Shown here: positions 53,723-61,384 of the stretch, piece after piece
Numbering within the stretch: position 1 is the stretch's first letter
How the letters are laid out: each line of letters opens with the position of its first letter
Position numbers and translations under genes: made by a program
Notes under the pieces: generated by a model
Seen by the model: the letters and a program-made list of their open reading frames with translations, nothing else
What the model was told of the DNA's origin: nothing
Databases searched by the model: none
Assembly: GCA_024518585.1 (NCBI GenBank)
Contig: JANIHI010000010.1
Span: 1-64,000 of the forward strand
Direction of reading: 5' to 3'
From: Methanolinea sp.
GTDB taxonomy: Archaea; Halobacteriota; Methanomicrobia; Methanomicrobiales; Methanospirillaceae
DNA: 64,000 nt

Positions 53723-53991
53723 AACTCTATCGCCACCTTCTTCTTCTCGCCGGGTTTTTCCTCCACCCAGGAGATGGCCTGGTCCGGGCATATCATCTGG
53801 CACATGCCGCAGAGTGTCCTGCCGTACAGGGGCTGGAGCCGGGCGTTGGGACAGCGTTCGGGCCGGTCCAGGACGGGGATAACGATTCCCCTCTCGTTGG
53901 GAGTCTTCCCCGGCCGGAATATCCTGTAGGGGCAGACCATCGTGCAGAGGTTGCACCCCTTGCAGCGTTTCTCATCGATCGAAAGTTTCAC
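53719..53991 (-). CDS. korD: 2-oxoglutarate:ferredoxin oxidoreductase, delta (ferredoxin-like) subunit
   Basis: 90 aa with two 4Fe-4S motifs: CKGCNLCTMVCP near the N-terminus and CGMCQMICP near residue 65. It carries electrons between ferredoxin and the catalytic subunits. First of the four kor genes; its start overlaps the fumarase beta stop by 4 nt. Confidence 0.9.
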   Translation of the reverse strand: MKLSIDEKRCKGCNLCTMVCPYRIFRPGKTPNERGIVIPVLDRPERCPNARLQPLYGRTLCGMCQMICPDQAISWVEEKPGEKKKVAIEF

Positions 53992-54557
53992 GGGGAGACC
54001 TCCCGGGGGACTGAAAACCGCTTCCGGAACCGGGCCTGGGCATTCCTGCTGACCGCATCAAAGAGGTCGTTTCCCGATGCATCGATACCGACCACGAGCG
54101 GGAGGTGGTCAAGGTCGATGGCATAGACCGCTTCTGCCATGCCCAGGTCCTCGAAGTATACCCCCCGGAGTGACATCCGCGAGGCAGCGAGTGCAGCACA
54201 GCCCCCCGTGAAGGAGAGGTACACGGCCCGGCCCTTCATCTGTTCGACGACCTGCCGCCCCATCCCCCCTTTCCCGACGAGGGCCCGGACACCCCGGTCG
54301 AGGAGAAAACCCGAGAGGGCGTTCATGCGTGCCGAGGTCGTGGGACCTGCGGCAATGATCTTTCCCTGGTGGATAACCGGGCCACAGTGGTAAATGACCG
54401 CCCCGTGCGGATCGAAGGGGATCCCTTCCTCCTGCATTCTCAGGTGGGCCTCGTCCCGTGCCGTATAGACCGTCCCGGAAAGGGTCACGTGGTCCCCAGC
54501 CCGGAGCATGAGTACCTCGTGGGAGAGGGGTGTGCAGAGGTCTATCGTTGTCACCAT
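53988..54557 (-). CDS. Class I fumarate hydratase, beta subunit
   Basis: 189 aa. VTTIDLCTPLSHEVLMLRAG, VIYHCGPVIHQ and GPTTSARMNALSGFL belong to the C-terminal half of class I fumarases. With the alpha subunit it interconverts malate and fumarate; tartrate dehydratase or other substrates are conceivable. ATG 54557 is inside the alpha gene end, a 7-nt overlap. Confidence 0.85.
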   Translation of the reverse strand: MVTTIDLCTPLSHEVLMLRAGDHVTLSGTVYTARDEAHLRMQEEGIPFDPHGAVIYHCGPVIHQGKIIAAGPTTSARMNALSGFLLDRGVRALVGKGGMGRQVVEQMKGRAVYLSFTGGCAALAASRMSLRGVYFEDLGMAEAVYAIDLDHLPLVVGIDASGNDLFDAVSRNAQARFRKRFSVPREVSP

Positions 54558-55387
54558 TGCACCTCCACGGTCGCCCGCCGGCACGCCCAGCACTGGACAT
54601 TGACGGCAACAGGGAGGGAGGCCGTGTGGCACGCAGCCTCCCTGATCTTCACGGCAAGGGCCGTTGTCCTGCCCCCTAGCCCCATCGGGCCGATGCAGAG
54701 GTCATTGACGGCATCGAGGATCTCGTGCTCGGCGCTGGTCATTGTATCGAGGGGCTCAAGGAGAGCCTCCTTGGCTAGGGCAGCCGCCCCGTCAAAGGTC
54801 CCCCCGATCCCGATACCGAGGACGACGGGCGGGCATGGTTTTCCACCGGCAAGCAACACGGTCTCGGCCACAAATTTCGGGACCTTGTCCCTGTCCGTCG
54901 GGAGCATCATGGCAATGCGGGACATATTCTCTGCCCCGGCCCCCTTGGGCAGGACCGTGACAGTCACCTTCTCCCCGGTCCTGACGTGGACCGCAGGCAT
55001 GCCCGGCCCGGTATTGTCCCCGCTGTTCTTCCGGGTCAGCGGGTCGACGACGTTTGGACGAAGCGGGATTTTCCTGGTGGCAATCCGGACACCCTCTGCA
55101 ACTGCATCAAAAATCCGGGGATCAAGCGGGATCCCGGGGGGAAGGGTGAGGTAGATGACGGGTACACCTGTGTCCTGGCAGATGGGGACCCGGAGTGACT
55201 CTGCCATGGCAATGTTGGCAAGGATGGTGTCGATCTCCCTCTGTGCGATCCCGTTCGTCTCCCTGTCCCGTGCAGCTGTGAGTGCCCGGACCACGTCCGG
55301 GGGAAGAAAGATCTCTGCCTGCTCGAGTGCAGCACAGGTTGCCCGCGTGAGACCTTCATAGAGCGCGGGGTCCGGGGAAGGGATCAT
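54551..55387 (-). CDS. Class I fumarate hydratase, alpha subunit
   Basis: 278 aa. Iron-sulfur ligand motif PICQDTGVPVIYLTL, then GIGIGGTFDGAAALAKEALL and the third Cys region near CIGPMGLGG. It contributes the Fe-S catalytic domain. It is the first gene of the fumA-fumB-korDABC-sucCD run and has a TATA box 30 nt upstream. Confidence 0.85.
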   Translation of the reverse strand: MIPSPDPALYEGLTRATCAALEQAEIFLPPDVVRALTAARDRETNGIAQREIDTILANIAMAESLRVPICQDTGVPVIYLTLPPGIPLDPRIFDAVAEGVRIATRKIPLRPNVVDPLTRKNSGDNTGPGMPAVHVRTGEKVTVTVLPKGAGAENMSRIAMMLPTDRDKVPKFVAETVLLAGGKPCPPVVLGIGIGGTFDGAAALAKEALLEPLDTMTSAEHEILDAVNDLCIGPMGLGGRTTALAVKIREAACHTASLPVAVNVQCWACRRATVEVQW

Positions 55388-55411
55388 GGTGCATGTAATT
55401 TGTTGATGAAA

Positions 55412-55422
55412 ACGAATATACG
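55412..55422 (-). promoter_or_regulatory. TATA box of the fum-kor-suc run
   Basis: CGTATATTCG on the minus strand lies about 25-35 nt upstream of the ATG at 55387. The spacing suggests a leaderless or very short leader transcript covering all eight genes. Confidence 0.5.
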
Positions 55423-55701
55423 TTGTGATAGACCCTCTCTGCCGCGGGTCCTGTCGGGGAATCGGGAGGTTGCAGGAGGATTATTCTGATTTTAGAATTC
55501 ACGCGGTGCCCCACCCGGCATATTTCCTACGGGAAAAAGGTATCCCGCTTGTCGCGTCTCTAAAACCAATTGCCCATTTTCCCTTGCCGCAGCGTGAGGC
55601 AGAATGAGGAGAGCGTGGTCTTTACCATTGAAAAAAAAACCACATGATTCTCTCCAAGGTACCAGGATACAAAAAGAAAATCGCGGATGCGATCTTCGTA
55701 G

Positions 55702-55740
55702 TAACCGCCCATGACCGCCGGGCGGTCAAGCACACAGAGT
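55702..55740. repeat. Second small repeat class, copy 2
   Basis: AACCGCCCATGACCGCCGGG continuing to CGGTCAAG, similar to 18271-18300, includes the palindrome GACCGCCGGGCGGTC. Followed, like the other copy, by a CACAGAG purine stretch and a hairpin. Confidence 0.4.
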
Positions 55741-55761
55741 GAAAATGGCGAAGCCATTTTC
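55741..55761 (-). terminator. Hairpin downstream of L10e
   Basis: A perfect 9-bp stem GAAAATGGC/GCCATTTTC (55741-55749 and 55753-55761) with a GAA loop, 11 nt after the L10e stop. Symmetric, so it may act on either strand. It may be part of the repeat and not a dedicated terminator. Confidence 0.45.
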
Positions 55762-55772
55762 AATAGAAAAAG

Positions 55773-56309
55773 TTATGCCTGTTCCGGGACAGGAGCCGGT
55801 TGAACCCCGGTTTCCCTGATGGTCACATGCGTCGGGGACGGGAGCTTGTGACTTCCGGCCTTGAGGGCATTTTTTGCCTGGTCAAGGTACTGGGGCGTTG
55901 TATAGACCGAGAAGATCTCCTGGCCTGGTGTGACGCGGGCCGCCGTCCCGACGGGTTTTCCAAACGCCAGGCGCATCCCTTCCGAGACACGGTCAGCTCC
56001 CGCACCTGTTGCCTGCTTGTTCTCGCGCAGCACGTGGTGGGGAAAGACCCGCAGCTTGAGCCGGTAGTTCATCCTCCCGACATCCTTGATGAGGTGCCTG
56101 TTGATGCTGATACGGGCAGCCTCGAGGGCAGTATGGCGGATCTGGCATGCTTCATCAACGGCAAGGCTGACGACCAGCGGGAATTCGTCGGTCAGGTTTC
56201 CCATGTCAAACTGGACAACCTTGCTCCCCGGAATCCCGCCCATGTACTCCCTGCGGGTATAGGCCTTCTTTGCGAGGTTCCGGTACATCTTTCCTGGTTT
56301 TCGAACCAT
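55773..56309 (-). CDS. rpl10e: Ribosomal protein L10e (uL16)
   Basis: 178 aa. [46 protein letters not shown] and [20 protein letters not shown] are conserved landmarks of the archaeal/eukaryotic uL16 protein of the large subunit. It stands alone, with a strong TATA box close to the start. The short tail [10 protein letters not shown] is specific. Confidence 0.95.
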   Translation of the reverse strand: MVRKPGKMYRNLAKKAYTRREYMGGIPGSKVVQFDMGNLTDEFPLVVSLAVDEACQIRHTALEAARISINRHLIKDVGRMNYRLKLRVFPHHVLRENKQATGAGADRVSEGMRLAFGKPVGTAARVTPGQEIFSVYTTPQYLDQAKNALKAGSHKLPSPTHVTIRETGVQPAPVPEQA

Positions 56310-56338
56310 GACTCGTGACTCCTGGTCCCTGTCTGTTC

Positions 56339-56348
56339 TTTATAAAAT
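56339..56348 (-). promoter_or_regulatory. TATA box of rpl10e
   Basis: ATTTTATAAA on the minus strand about 30-39 nt ahead of the ATG at 56309. Strong match to the archaeal consensus. Confidence 0.6.
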
Positions 56349-56362
56349 GGAGATTGACGTTA

Positions 56363-57127
56363 TTAAACCTTACTGGAAACCGCCATATTTTCCATGTGGT
56401 CGAGGACGTACCGCCTGATCCGGGCAAATTCGACACTTGTCCGTTCCCGGGGTCGGGGGAGATCGATGGGAACCACTTCCTGTATCCTGCCGGGCCGGGG
56501 GGAGAGGACGACGATCCTGTCGGAGAGGAAAACAGCCTCGTCGACGCTGTGGGTAACAAAAAGGACTGTCTTCTTTGTCTTTTCCCAGATCTCGAGGAGT
56601 TCTTTCTGCAGCATGTTGCGCGTCTGGGCATCCAGGGCCCCGAAGGGCTCATCCATGAGGAGGATGGCAGGCTCGATCGCCAGTGCCCGGGCAACAGCGA
56701 CACGCTGCCGCATGCCGCCGGAGAGCTCGTACGGGTAGCGGCCGGCAAATTCCCGTAGGCCGACAAGGTCGAGGTAGGAGAGGGCCCGATCCCTCCTCTC
56801 CTCCCCCGCAAGTCCCTTGATCTCGAGGCCGAACTCGATGTTGGCAAGGACCGACCGCCAGGGGTAGAGGGAATACTCCTGGAAGATCATGGCCATCCGG
56901 GGGCTCGGGCCCTCTATCGTCTCTCCGTCAAGGACGATGGTCCCCACTGTCGCCCTCTCGAGTCCCGCCACGATCCGGAGCAGGGTCGTCTTGCCGCACC
57001 CCGAGGGACCGAGGACCGAGACGAACTCGCTGTCAGAGACTTCAAGCGTGATCCTGTCCAGGGCCCTGACTTCCGTGCCGTCCTCGAGAATGAACGATTT
57101 GGATATCCCGTCAAGTTTCAGTCCCAT
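56363..57127 (-). CDS. SsuB/TauB-type ABC transporter ATP-binding protein
   Basis: 254 aa. Walker A GPSGCGKTT, Q-loop MIFQEYSLYPW, signature LSGGMRQRVAVARAL, Walker B AILLMDEPFGALD. The order belongs to the nitrate/sulfonate/taurine/HMP group. ATG 57127 is used; frames upstream fall within the permease. It powers the permease and binding protein that follow in the operon order. Confidence 0.88.
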   Translation of the reverse strand: MGLKLDGISKSFILEDGTEVRALDRITLEVSDSEFVSVLGPSGCGKTTLLRIVAGLERATVGTIVLDGETIEGPSPRMAMIFQEYSLYPWRSVLANIEFGLEIKGLAGEERRDRALSYLDLVGLREFAGRYPYELSGGMRQRVAVARALAIEPAILLMDEPFGALDAQTRNMLQKELLEIWEKTKKTVLFVTHSVDEAVFLSDRIVVLSPRPGRIQEVVPIDLPRPRERTSVEFARIRRYVLDHMENMAVSSKV

Positions 57128-57155
57128 TCCATGCCCCTTCCCATGGTTTTTGCAG

Positions 57156-57920
57156 TCATCGTTCGAGCTCCCGCCAGGAGAACCACCTCCTCTCGACCCT
57201 CTTGAAGACCAGGTCAATGGCAAGCCCGATGAGGCCGATGACGACCATTCCCGCGATAATGAGGTTGGTCTGTCCAAAGTTGTAGGCATACAGGATGAGG
57301 TACCCGAGCCCCTGCGAGATCCCCGGCAGCCACTCCGCCGCAACGACACACATCCAGGCTATGCCAAAGCCGACGCGGAGACCGGTCCACACGGTGGGGG
57401 CCGCTCCCGGCAGAACGACCTTTGTGAGGATCTGCCTCTCGCTGGCTCCAAGCGTCGTTGCGACCTCGACCCAGGTCTTCTTGACGGCCCGGACACCATC
57501 GACCGTGTTGAGGAGGATCGGGAAAAAAGCCCCGATGAAGATGATGAAAACGATCGATGTCAGCCCGATCTTGAACCACGCAAGGGCCAGGGGAACCCAT
57601 GCGAGGGGCGGGATGGGCCGGAGCAACTCGATGGGGGAATCGAGGAGGTCGGTGAGGGCCACTGACCTCCCCATCAGGATACCGAGGGGGATGGCGATCG
57701 AGGCCGCGAGGAGGAAACCGAGCCCGACACGCTGGATGCTGGCAAACGCATTCTCAAGGAGGCTCCCCGTCCCAAGGGTGTACGTCATGCTCATCGGGTT
57801 GGCGAGGATGGGGACGACCGTGGTGAGGGAGGGCAGGATGAATGGGTTTGCGATGAAGTATGCCGCAAGCTCCCAGGCTGCCACGAGGAGGAGGGGGAGG
57901 AGGACCCTGTGATACCTCAT
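57156..57920 (-). CDS. SsuC/TauC-type ABC transporter permease
   Basis: 254 aa with six helices. The EAA-loop region GASERQILTKVVLPGAAPTVW contacts the ATPase, and GFGIAWMCVVAAEWLPG is conserved in this family. The gene begins 12 nt after the binding-protein stop and is followed, 28 nt on, by the ATPase. The substrate class (sulfonate, nitrate, thiamine precursor or similar) is not determined. Confidence 0.88.
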   Translation of the reverse strand: MRYHRVLLPLLLVAAWELAAYFIANPFILPSLTTVVPILANPMSMTYTLGTGSLLENAFASIQRVGLGFLLAASIAIPLGILMGRSVALTDLLDSPIELLRPIPPLAWVPLALAWFKIGLTSIVFIIFIGAFFPILLNTVDGVRAVKKTWVEVATTLGASERQILTKVVLPGAAPTVWTGLRVGFGIAWMCVVAAEWLPGISQGLGYLILYAYNFGQTNLIIAGMVVIGLIGLAIDLVFKRVERRWFSWRELER

Positions 57921-57932
57921 TGTCCCCTACTG

Positions 57933-59144
57933 TTAGCCTTCCCTGACAGATAAACCACTTGCTTCGAGGGAGTAGCGGAGCATGACGTCCTGGATGGACC
58001 CCTTGCCGGGTGCAGCTATCTTGAGGGGTTTTCCTGCCACTGACCGCTCTTTTGCCCAGGCAACGAAGCTTGCCCAGTCCGTTGCGGGTGAAGACTTCGA
58101 CACGACGACGCCTGAGCCTTCCTCGTTAACTGCCATGACAATCTTGACCGGTGTCCCCTTGTCAGCGGCAGCAATTGCCGGCGGGTTTCCGACCAGGGCA
58201 TACTGGATGTTCCCGGTGGACATGAGCTGCATGAGCTGGGGACCGGCATCACCCGAGACCAGTTTCAACTCGGCAACGGGCTGGCCGTTCACGATGAGGT
58301 CCGCGGTGTCAGGGCGGGAGGCTGCAAGGTCCCGGGGCCTGATCGCGATACCGTAGGTGTCATTGAAGTACTGCCACTTCTTGATTGCTACAAAGAGGGC
58401 CGCGTGGTGGTCGGACATCAGGTATCCCACACCGATGGGCCCCTTTGCCGGCCGGGGGGTGACAAAAGATCTCTTGTCCACCATCGCCTTTGCCGCGTCG
58501 TAGGGTGTGGAATCGAAGAGGATGGAGAGCGACTCCTGGTCGGTCGAGTTCTGGAGCGAGCCGGTGAGGACGCCAAGCTCCCGCTGGGCATAGACAAATT
58601 CGAGGTTTGATCTCTTCCACTCGTCTGTTGGTTCATTGACAAACTTCACGGTGGGGAATGCGCGGGCAAGCACCTCAACGGAAGAGACGGAGATGTTCCC
58701 GTAGGTGAAATTGCCCTTTCCGGCCAACCAGTCGGCAACGAGTTCGGCACTTTCATCCGGGTTCTTCTCCAGGTACTGCGTTGCGAGGATCAGGCTTGCT
58801 GTCAGTGCATTGGTGATATCCGGCGAGCCGGAGATGGCATCGGCCCTGGCGGTGAAGACACAGCAGGGGTGGTTCTTCCACCGCCCTGCCGGCGGCAGGT
58901 CACCGGAGTAGACCAGGACTTTCCCGATGTTTGCAAGGGGGGGCACCTCGACGAACGGCTGCCAGGCGATGTACCCGTCGATTTGGTCTGTTCCAAGGAG
59001 CGTCGGCATCGGGCCGGTGCCCTTCGTGTACGTGACGATGACAGTTTCACCGGAAGCAGCAGGTGGTTTTTCCGTGACACACCCCGACAGCAGGACCCCG
59101 CAGAGGAGCAGGCCCACGAAAAGGGGGAGGAGGATTCTTTTCAT
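57933..59144 (-). CDS. SsuA/NMT1-like substrate-binding lipoprotein with permuted lobes
   Basis: 403 aa. Signal peptide ends in LLSGC (Cys22). In normal SsuA/NMT1 proteins the N-lobe (GYLxxDHHAxL...GNPPAI...GKGSIQDVMLR) comes first and the C-lobe (QIDGYIAWQPF...NHPCCVFTAR...) second. Here the C-lobe segment is at residues 33-195, and the N-lobe segment, VGYLMSDHHAALFVAIKK to APGKGSIQDVMLRYSLEASG, is at residues 237-403. Nothing else follows before the permease start 12 nt later. The gene therefore looks circularly permuted. The substrate is unknown; the ABC partners fit this family. Confidence 0.8.
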   Translation of the reverse strand: MKRILLPLFVGLLLCGVLLSGCVTEKPPAASGETVIVTYTKGTGPMPTLLGTDQIDGYIAWQPFVEVPPLANIGKVLVYSGDLPPAGRWKNHPCCVFTARADAISGSPDITNALTASLILATQYLEKNPDESAELVADWLAGKGNFTYGNISVSSVEVLARAFPTVKFVNEPTDEWKRSNLEFVYAQRELGVLTGSLQNSTDQESLSILFDSTPYDAAKAMVDKRSFVTPRPAKGPIGVGYLMSDHHAALFVAIKKWQYFNDTYGIAIRPRDLAASRPDTADLIVNGQPVAELKLVSGDAGPQLMQLMSTGNIQYALVGNPPAIAAADKGTPVKIVMAVNEEGSGVVVSKSSPATDWASFVAWAKERSVAGKPLKIAAPGKGSIQDVMLRYSLEASGLSVREG

Positions 59145-59194
59145 GGGAAAAAATGTAAGGCTTGCACCACATAAATTCTCCGAAAAACGATCCT

Positions 59195-59218
59195 TTTTTG
59201 ACCTAATAAGGTTAAAAA
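59195..59218. promoter_or_regulatory. Candidate operator between the transporter and the HTH regulator
   Basis: TTTTTGACCT (59195-59204), AATA, AGGTTAAAAA (59209-59218): a 10-bp inverted repeat with one mismatch. It lies 51 nt upstream of the binding-protein start and about 110 nt upstream of the divergent regulator. It is a good candidate for the binding site of that regulator, by position. Confidence 0.5.
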
Positions 59219-59331
59219 CAGGAATATAACTATAATTTTGTATAATAATAATTGACAAATGTAAAAAAATGGCGGGAGAAACCAGACAAAATGACACCGA
59301 CTCCGGACAACGGGCATGGGGGGGCTGACGC

Positions 59332-59862
59332 ATGAAGGGAGATCCCCTCGATAAAGTGATCAAGGCGGCACTTGTCTCCGACGAGGAGTTTTCAACGACC
59401 CTCCGGGACGTCATGCGCCACGACCTGCGGATCAGCATCAGGGAGCTCTCGTCCATGAGTGGTATTGCCCAAAGTTCCCTCTACAAGATCGTGCACGGCC
59501 AGAGGTCCCCCAACCTCTCCACCCTCCGGGCAATTATTGGGGCGATGAAGAAGATCGTGCAATCCCCGCAGGGAGAGTTCATCGGTCTCATTGCGGCCCG
59601 CCCCGTCCTCGATGTCATCCAGGAGAGGAATGCCCTCGTCGACGGCAAGAAAGTCACCGTCAGGGAATACCCCGTCCATACCATGGAGGAGGCGATCATC
59701 GGTGCCCTGCGGGCAGAGAGGGAGGGGGCAATTGCCATCGTCTGCGCGCCGATCGTCAGCAGCGTCATCGAACAGATCGTCAGCGTCCCGGTTGCCACCA
59801 TCATCCCCCGGGAATCGGTCCAGAGGGCGATTGAACTGGCCGCCAGGAAAGCATGGATTTAA
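59332..59862 (+). CDS. XRE-type HTH transcriptional regulator
   Basis: 176 aa. Residues about 33-70 (ISIRELSSMSGIAQSSLYKI, VHGQRSPNLSTLRAIIGAMK) form an XRE helix-turn-helix. The C-terminal part (KKVTVREYPVHTMEEAIIGA, AIAIVCAPIVSSVIEQIVSV, VATIIPRESVQRAIELAARK) is a compact alpha/beta domain without a recognised ligand motif. It is divergent from the SsuABC-type operon; I infer it regulates that operon. It also sits 31 nt upstream of argH, on the same strand. Confidence 0.7.
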   Translation: MKGDPLDKVIKAALVSDEEFSTTLRDVMRHDLRISIRELSSMSGIAQSSLYKIVHGQRSPNLSTLRAIIGAMKKIVQSPQGEFIGLIAARPVLDVIQERNALVDGKKVTVREYPVHTMEEAIIGALRAEREGAIAIVCAPIVSSVIEQIVSVPVATIIPRESVQRAIELAARKAWI

Positions 59863-59893
59863 TCTCCCGCCTTTCCCATTGTTGAGCAAGGGA

Positions 59894-61384
59894 ATGGATA
59901 GGATGGCAGAGGACGTTGTGCGTCGGGGACGCCTCAGCGGGGAACGGAGCGGCGAGATGGTCCATTTCCTCTCGTCGATGGATGCAGACCGCTGTATCGC
60001 GGATGCAGATATCCTGGTGGACATCGCCCACGTGCTGATGCTCTCCCAAAAGAGGATCATCGAGAGGAAGACTGCACAGGACCTCCTGGCAGCACTCCTC
60101 GATCTCTACGATAACGGTATACCGGAAAGCGTGTTTGACGAGAGGTTCGAGGACGTGCATGCCGGGATAGAGTCCTACCTCATTGCAAAGATCGGCGAGG
60201 AGACGGGCGGCAGGCTTCACATCGGGCGCTCGCGCAACGACGAGGTCGCGACATGCCTCCGCATCCGGGTCCGCGAGGACGTCACGCGCCAGCTCTCGAT
60301 CCTCCTTGGTCTCCGGCAGGTGCTCCTTGCACGTGCAGAGGAGCATGGTACGACTGTCATGCCGGGGTTCACCCACCTCCAGTATGCCCAGCCCACCACG
60401 CTCGCTCACCACCTGCTCTCCCACGAGGCGGCATTTGCCCGTGACTGCGAGAGGCTCAGGGAGGCGTTCTCCCGCATCAACAGGTGCCCGCTGGGGTCAG
60501 CGGCATTTGCAACGACGTCCTATCCCATCGACCGGGAACTTTCCGCCTCGCTCCTGGGGTTTGATAGTATCCTCGAGAACACGATGGACGCCGTCTCCTC
60601 GCGCGACTTTATCCTGGAGCTCCTCGCTGACCTCTCGATCCTGATGGCCCATGCAAGCCGCCTCTGCGAGGAGCTCGTGGTCTGGAGCTCGTCCTTTGCC
60701 CGGTTCGTTGAACTCGGGGATGCCTTCTGCTCAACAAGTTCCATCATGCCCCAGAAGAAGAACCCGGACAGCGCCGAGGTAATGAGGGCTAAGGCAGGAT
60801 CAGTCCTGGGGGCGACAGTCTCTGCATTTACCATCCAGAAAGCACTCCCCCAGAGCTACAACCGGGACCTCCAGGAGATGACCCCCGCCCTCCTCCGGGG
60901 GATCCAGGACGCAAAACACAGCACCCGGATCCTCGCAGACATGCTCTCATCGGCATCTTTTCATTCTGATCAGATGGCCGCAGAGGCAGGCAAGGGCTAT
61001 TCAACGGCTACTGACCTTGCAGACATGCTCGTCCAGAAGCACGGCATGCCGTTCCGGACAGCCCACACGCTGGTCGGAAAGGCCATCCGGAAAGGATCAC
61101 TTACTCTTGCAACCCTTGATGCAGTGGCCACCGAGGAAGGGTTCGTGCGACCGTCAGACCTCGGGGTCACCCCTGACGAGATCACTTCTGCCCTCGATGT
61201 CTCCCAGAGTATCGATCGCCGGCGGGCCCCCGGGGGTCCCTCCCCCTTCGCGGTCAAAATATCCCTTGCCAACCGGTGGAAGGCCCTGGAGGATGAAAAA
61301 AAGATGCTCGAAGAGAGGAGGGCTGCCCTGTCAGGGGCGGTCGCCCGGTTGATCAGCGATGCCCGGAAAGAGGTGTCCCGGTGA
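59894..61384 (+). CDS. argH: Argininosuccinate lyase
   Basis: 496 aa of the fumarase/aspartase superfamily. RLHIGRSRNDEVATCLRIRV, TVMPGFTHLQYAQPTTLAHH, and the signature loop STSSIMPQKKNPDSAEVMRA with its catalytic Ser. It splits argininosuccinate to arginine and fumarate. The ATG at 59894 has AAGGG upstream. The stop overlaps the gatD GTG by 4 nt. Confidence 0.93.
   Translation: MDRMAEDVVRRGRLSGERSGEMVHFLSSMDADRCIADADILVDIAHVLMLSQKRIIERKTAQDLLAALLDLYDNGIPESVFDERFEDVHAGIESYLIAKIGEETGGRLHIGRSRNDEVATCLRIRVREDVTRQLSILLGLRQVLLARAEEHGTTVMPGFTHLQYAQPTTLAHHLLSHEAAFARDCERLREAFSRINRCPLGSAAFATTSYPIDRELSASLLGFDSILENTMDAVSSRDFILELLADLSILMAHASRLCEELVVWSSSFARFVELGDAFCSTSSIMPQKKNPDSAEVMRAKAGSVLGATVSAFTIQKALPQSYNRDLQEMTPALLRGIQDAKHSTRILADMLSSASFHSDQMAAEAGKGYSTATDLADMLVQKHGMPFRTAHTLVGKAIRKGSLTLATLDAVATEEGFVRPSDLGVTPDEITSALDVSQSIDRRRAPGGPSPFAVKISLANRWKALEDEKKMLEERRAALSGAVARLISDARKEVSR

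Larger units (their letters stand above)
55388..55772. other. Intergenic region between L10e and fumA; no gene, contains repeat and hairpin
   Basis: 385 bases with no gene. Adjacent to fumA is CGTATATTCG on the minus strand (about 55412-55421), a TATA box. Near the L10e gene is the second repeat class (55702-55740) and the GAAAATGGC hairpin. No protein-like frame or tRNA was recognised. Confidence 0.5.

Noticed and set aside
52664-53929. Open frame antisense to korA (421 codons)
   Set aside because: korA has clear family motifs; the antisense translation has none.
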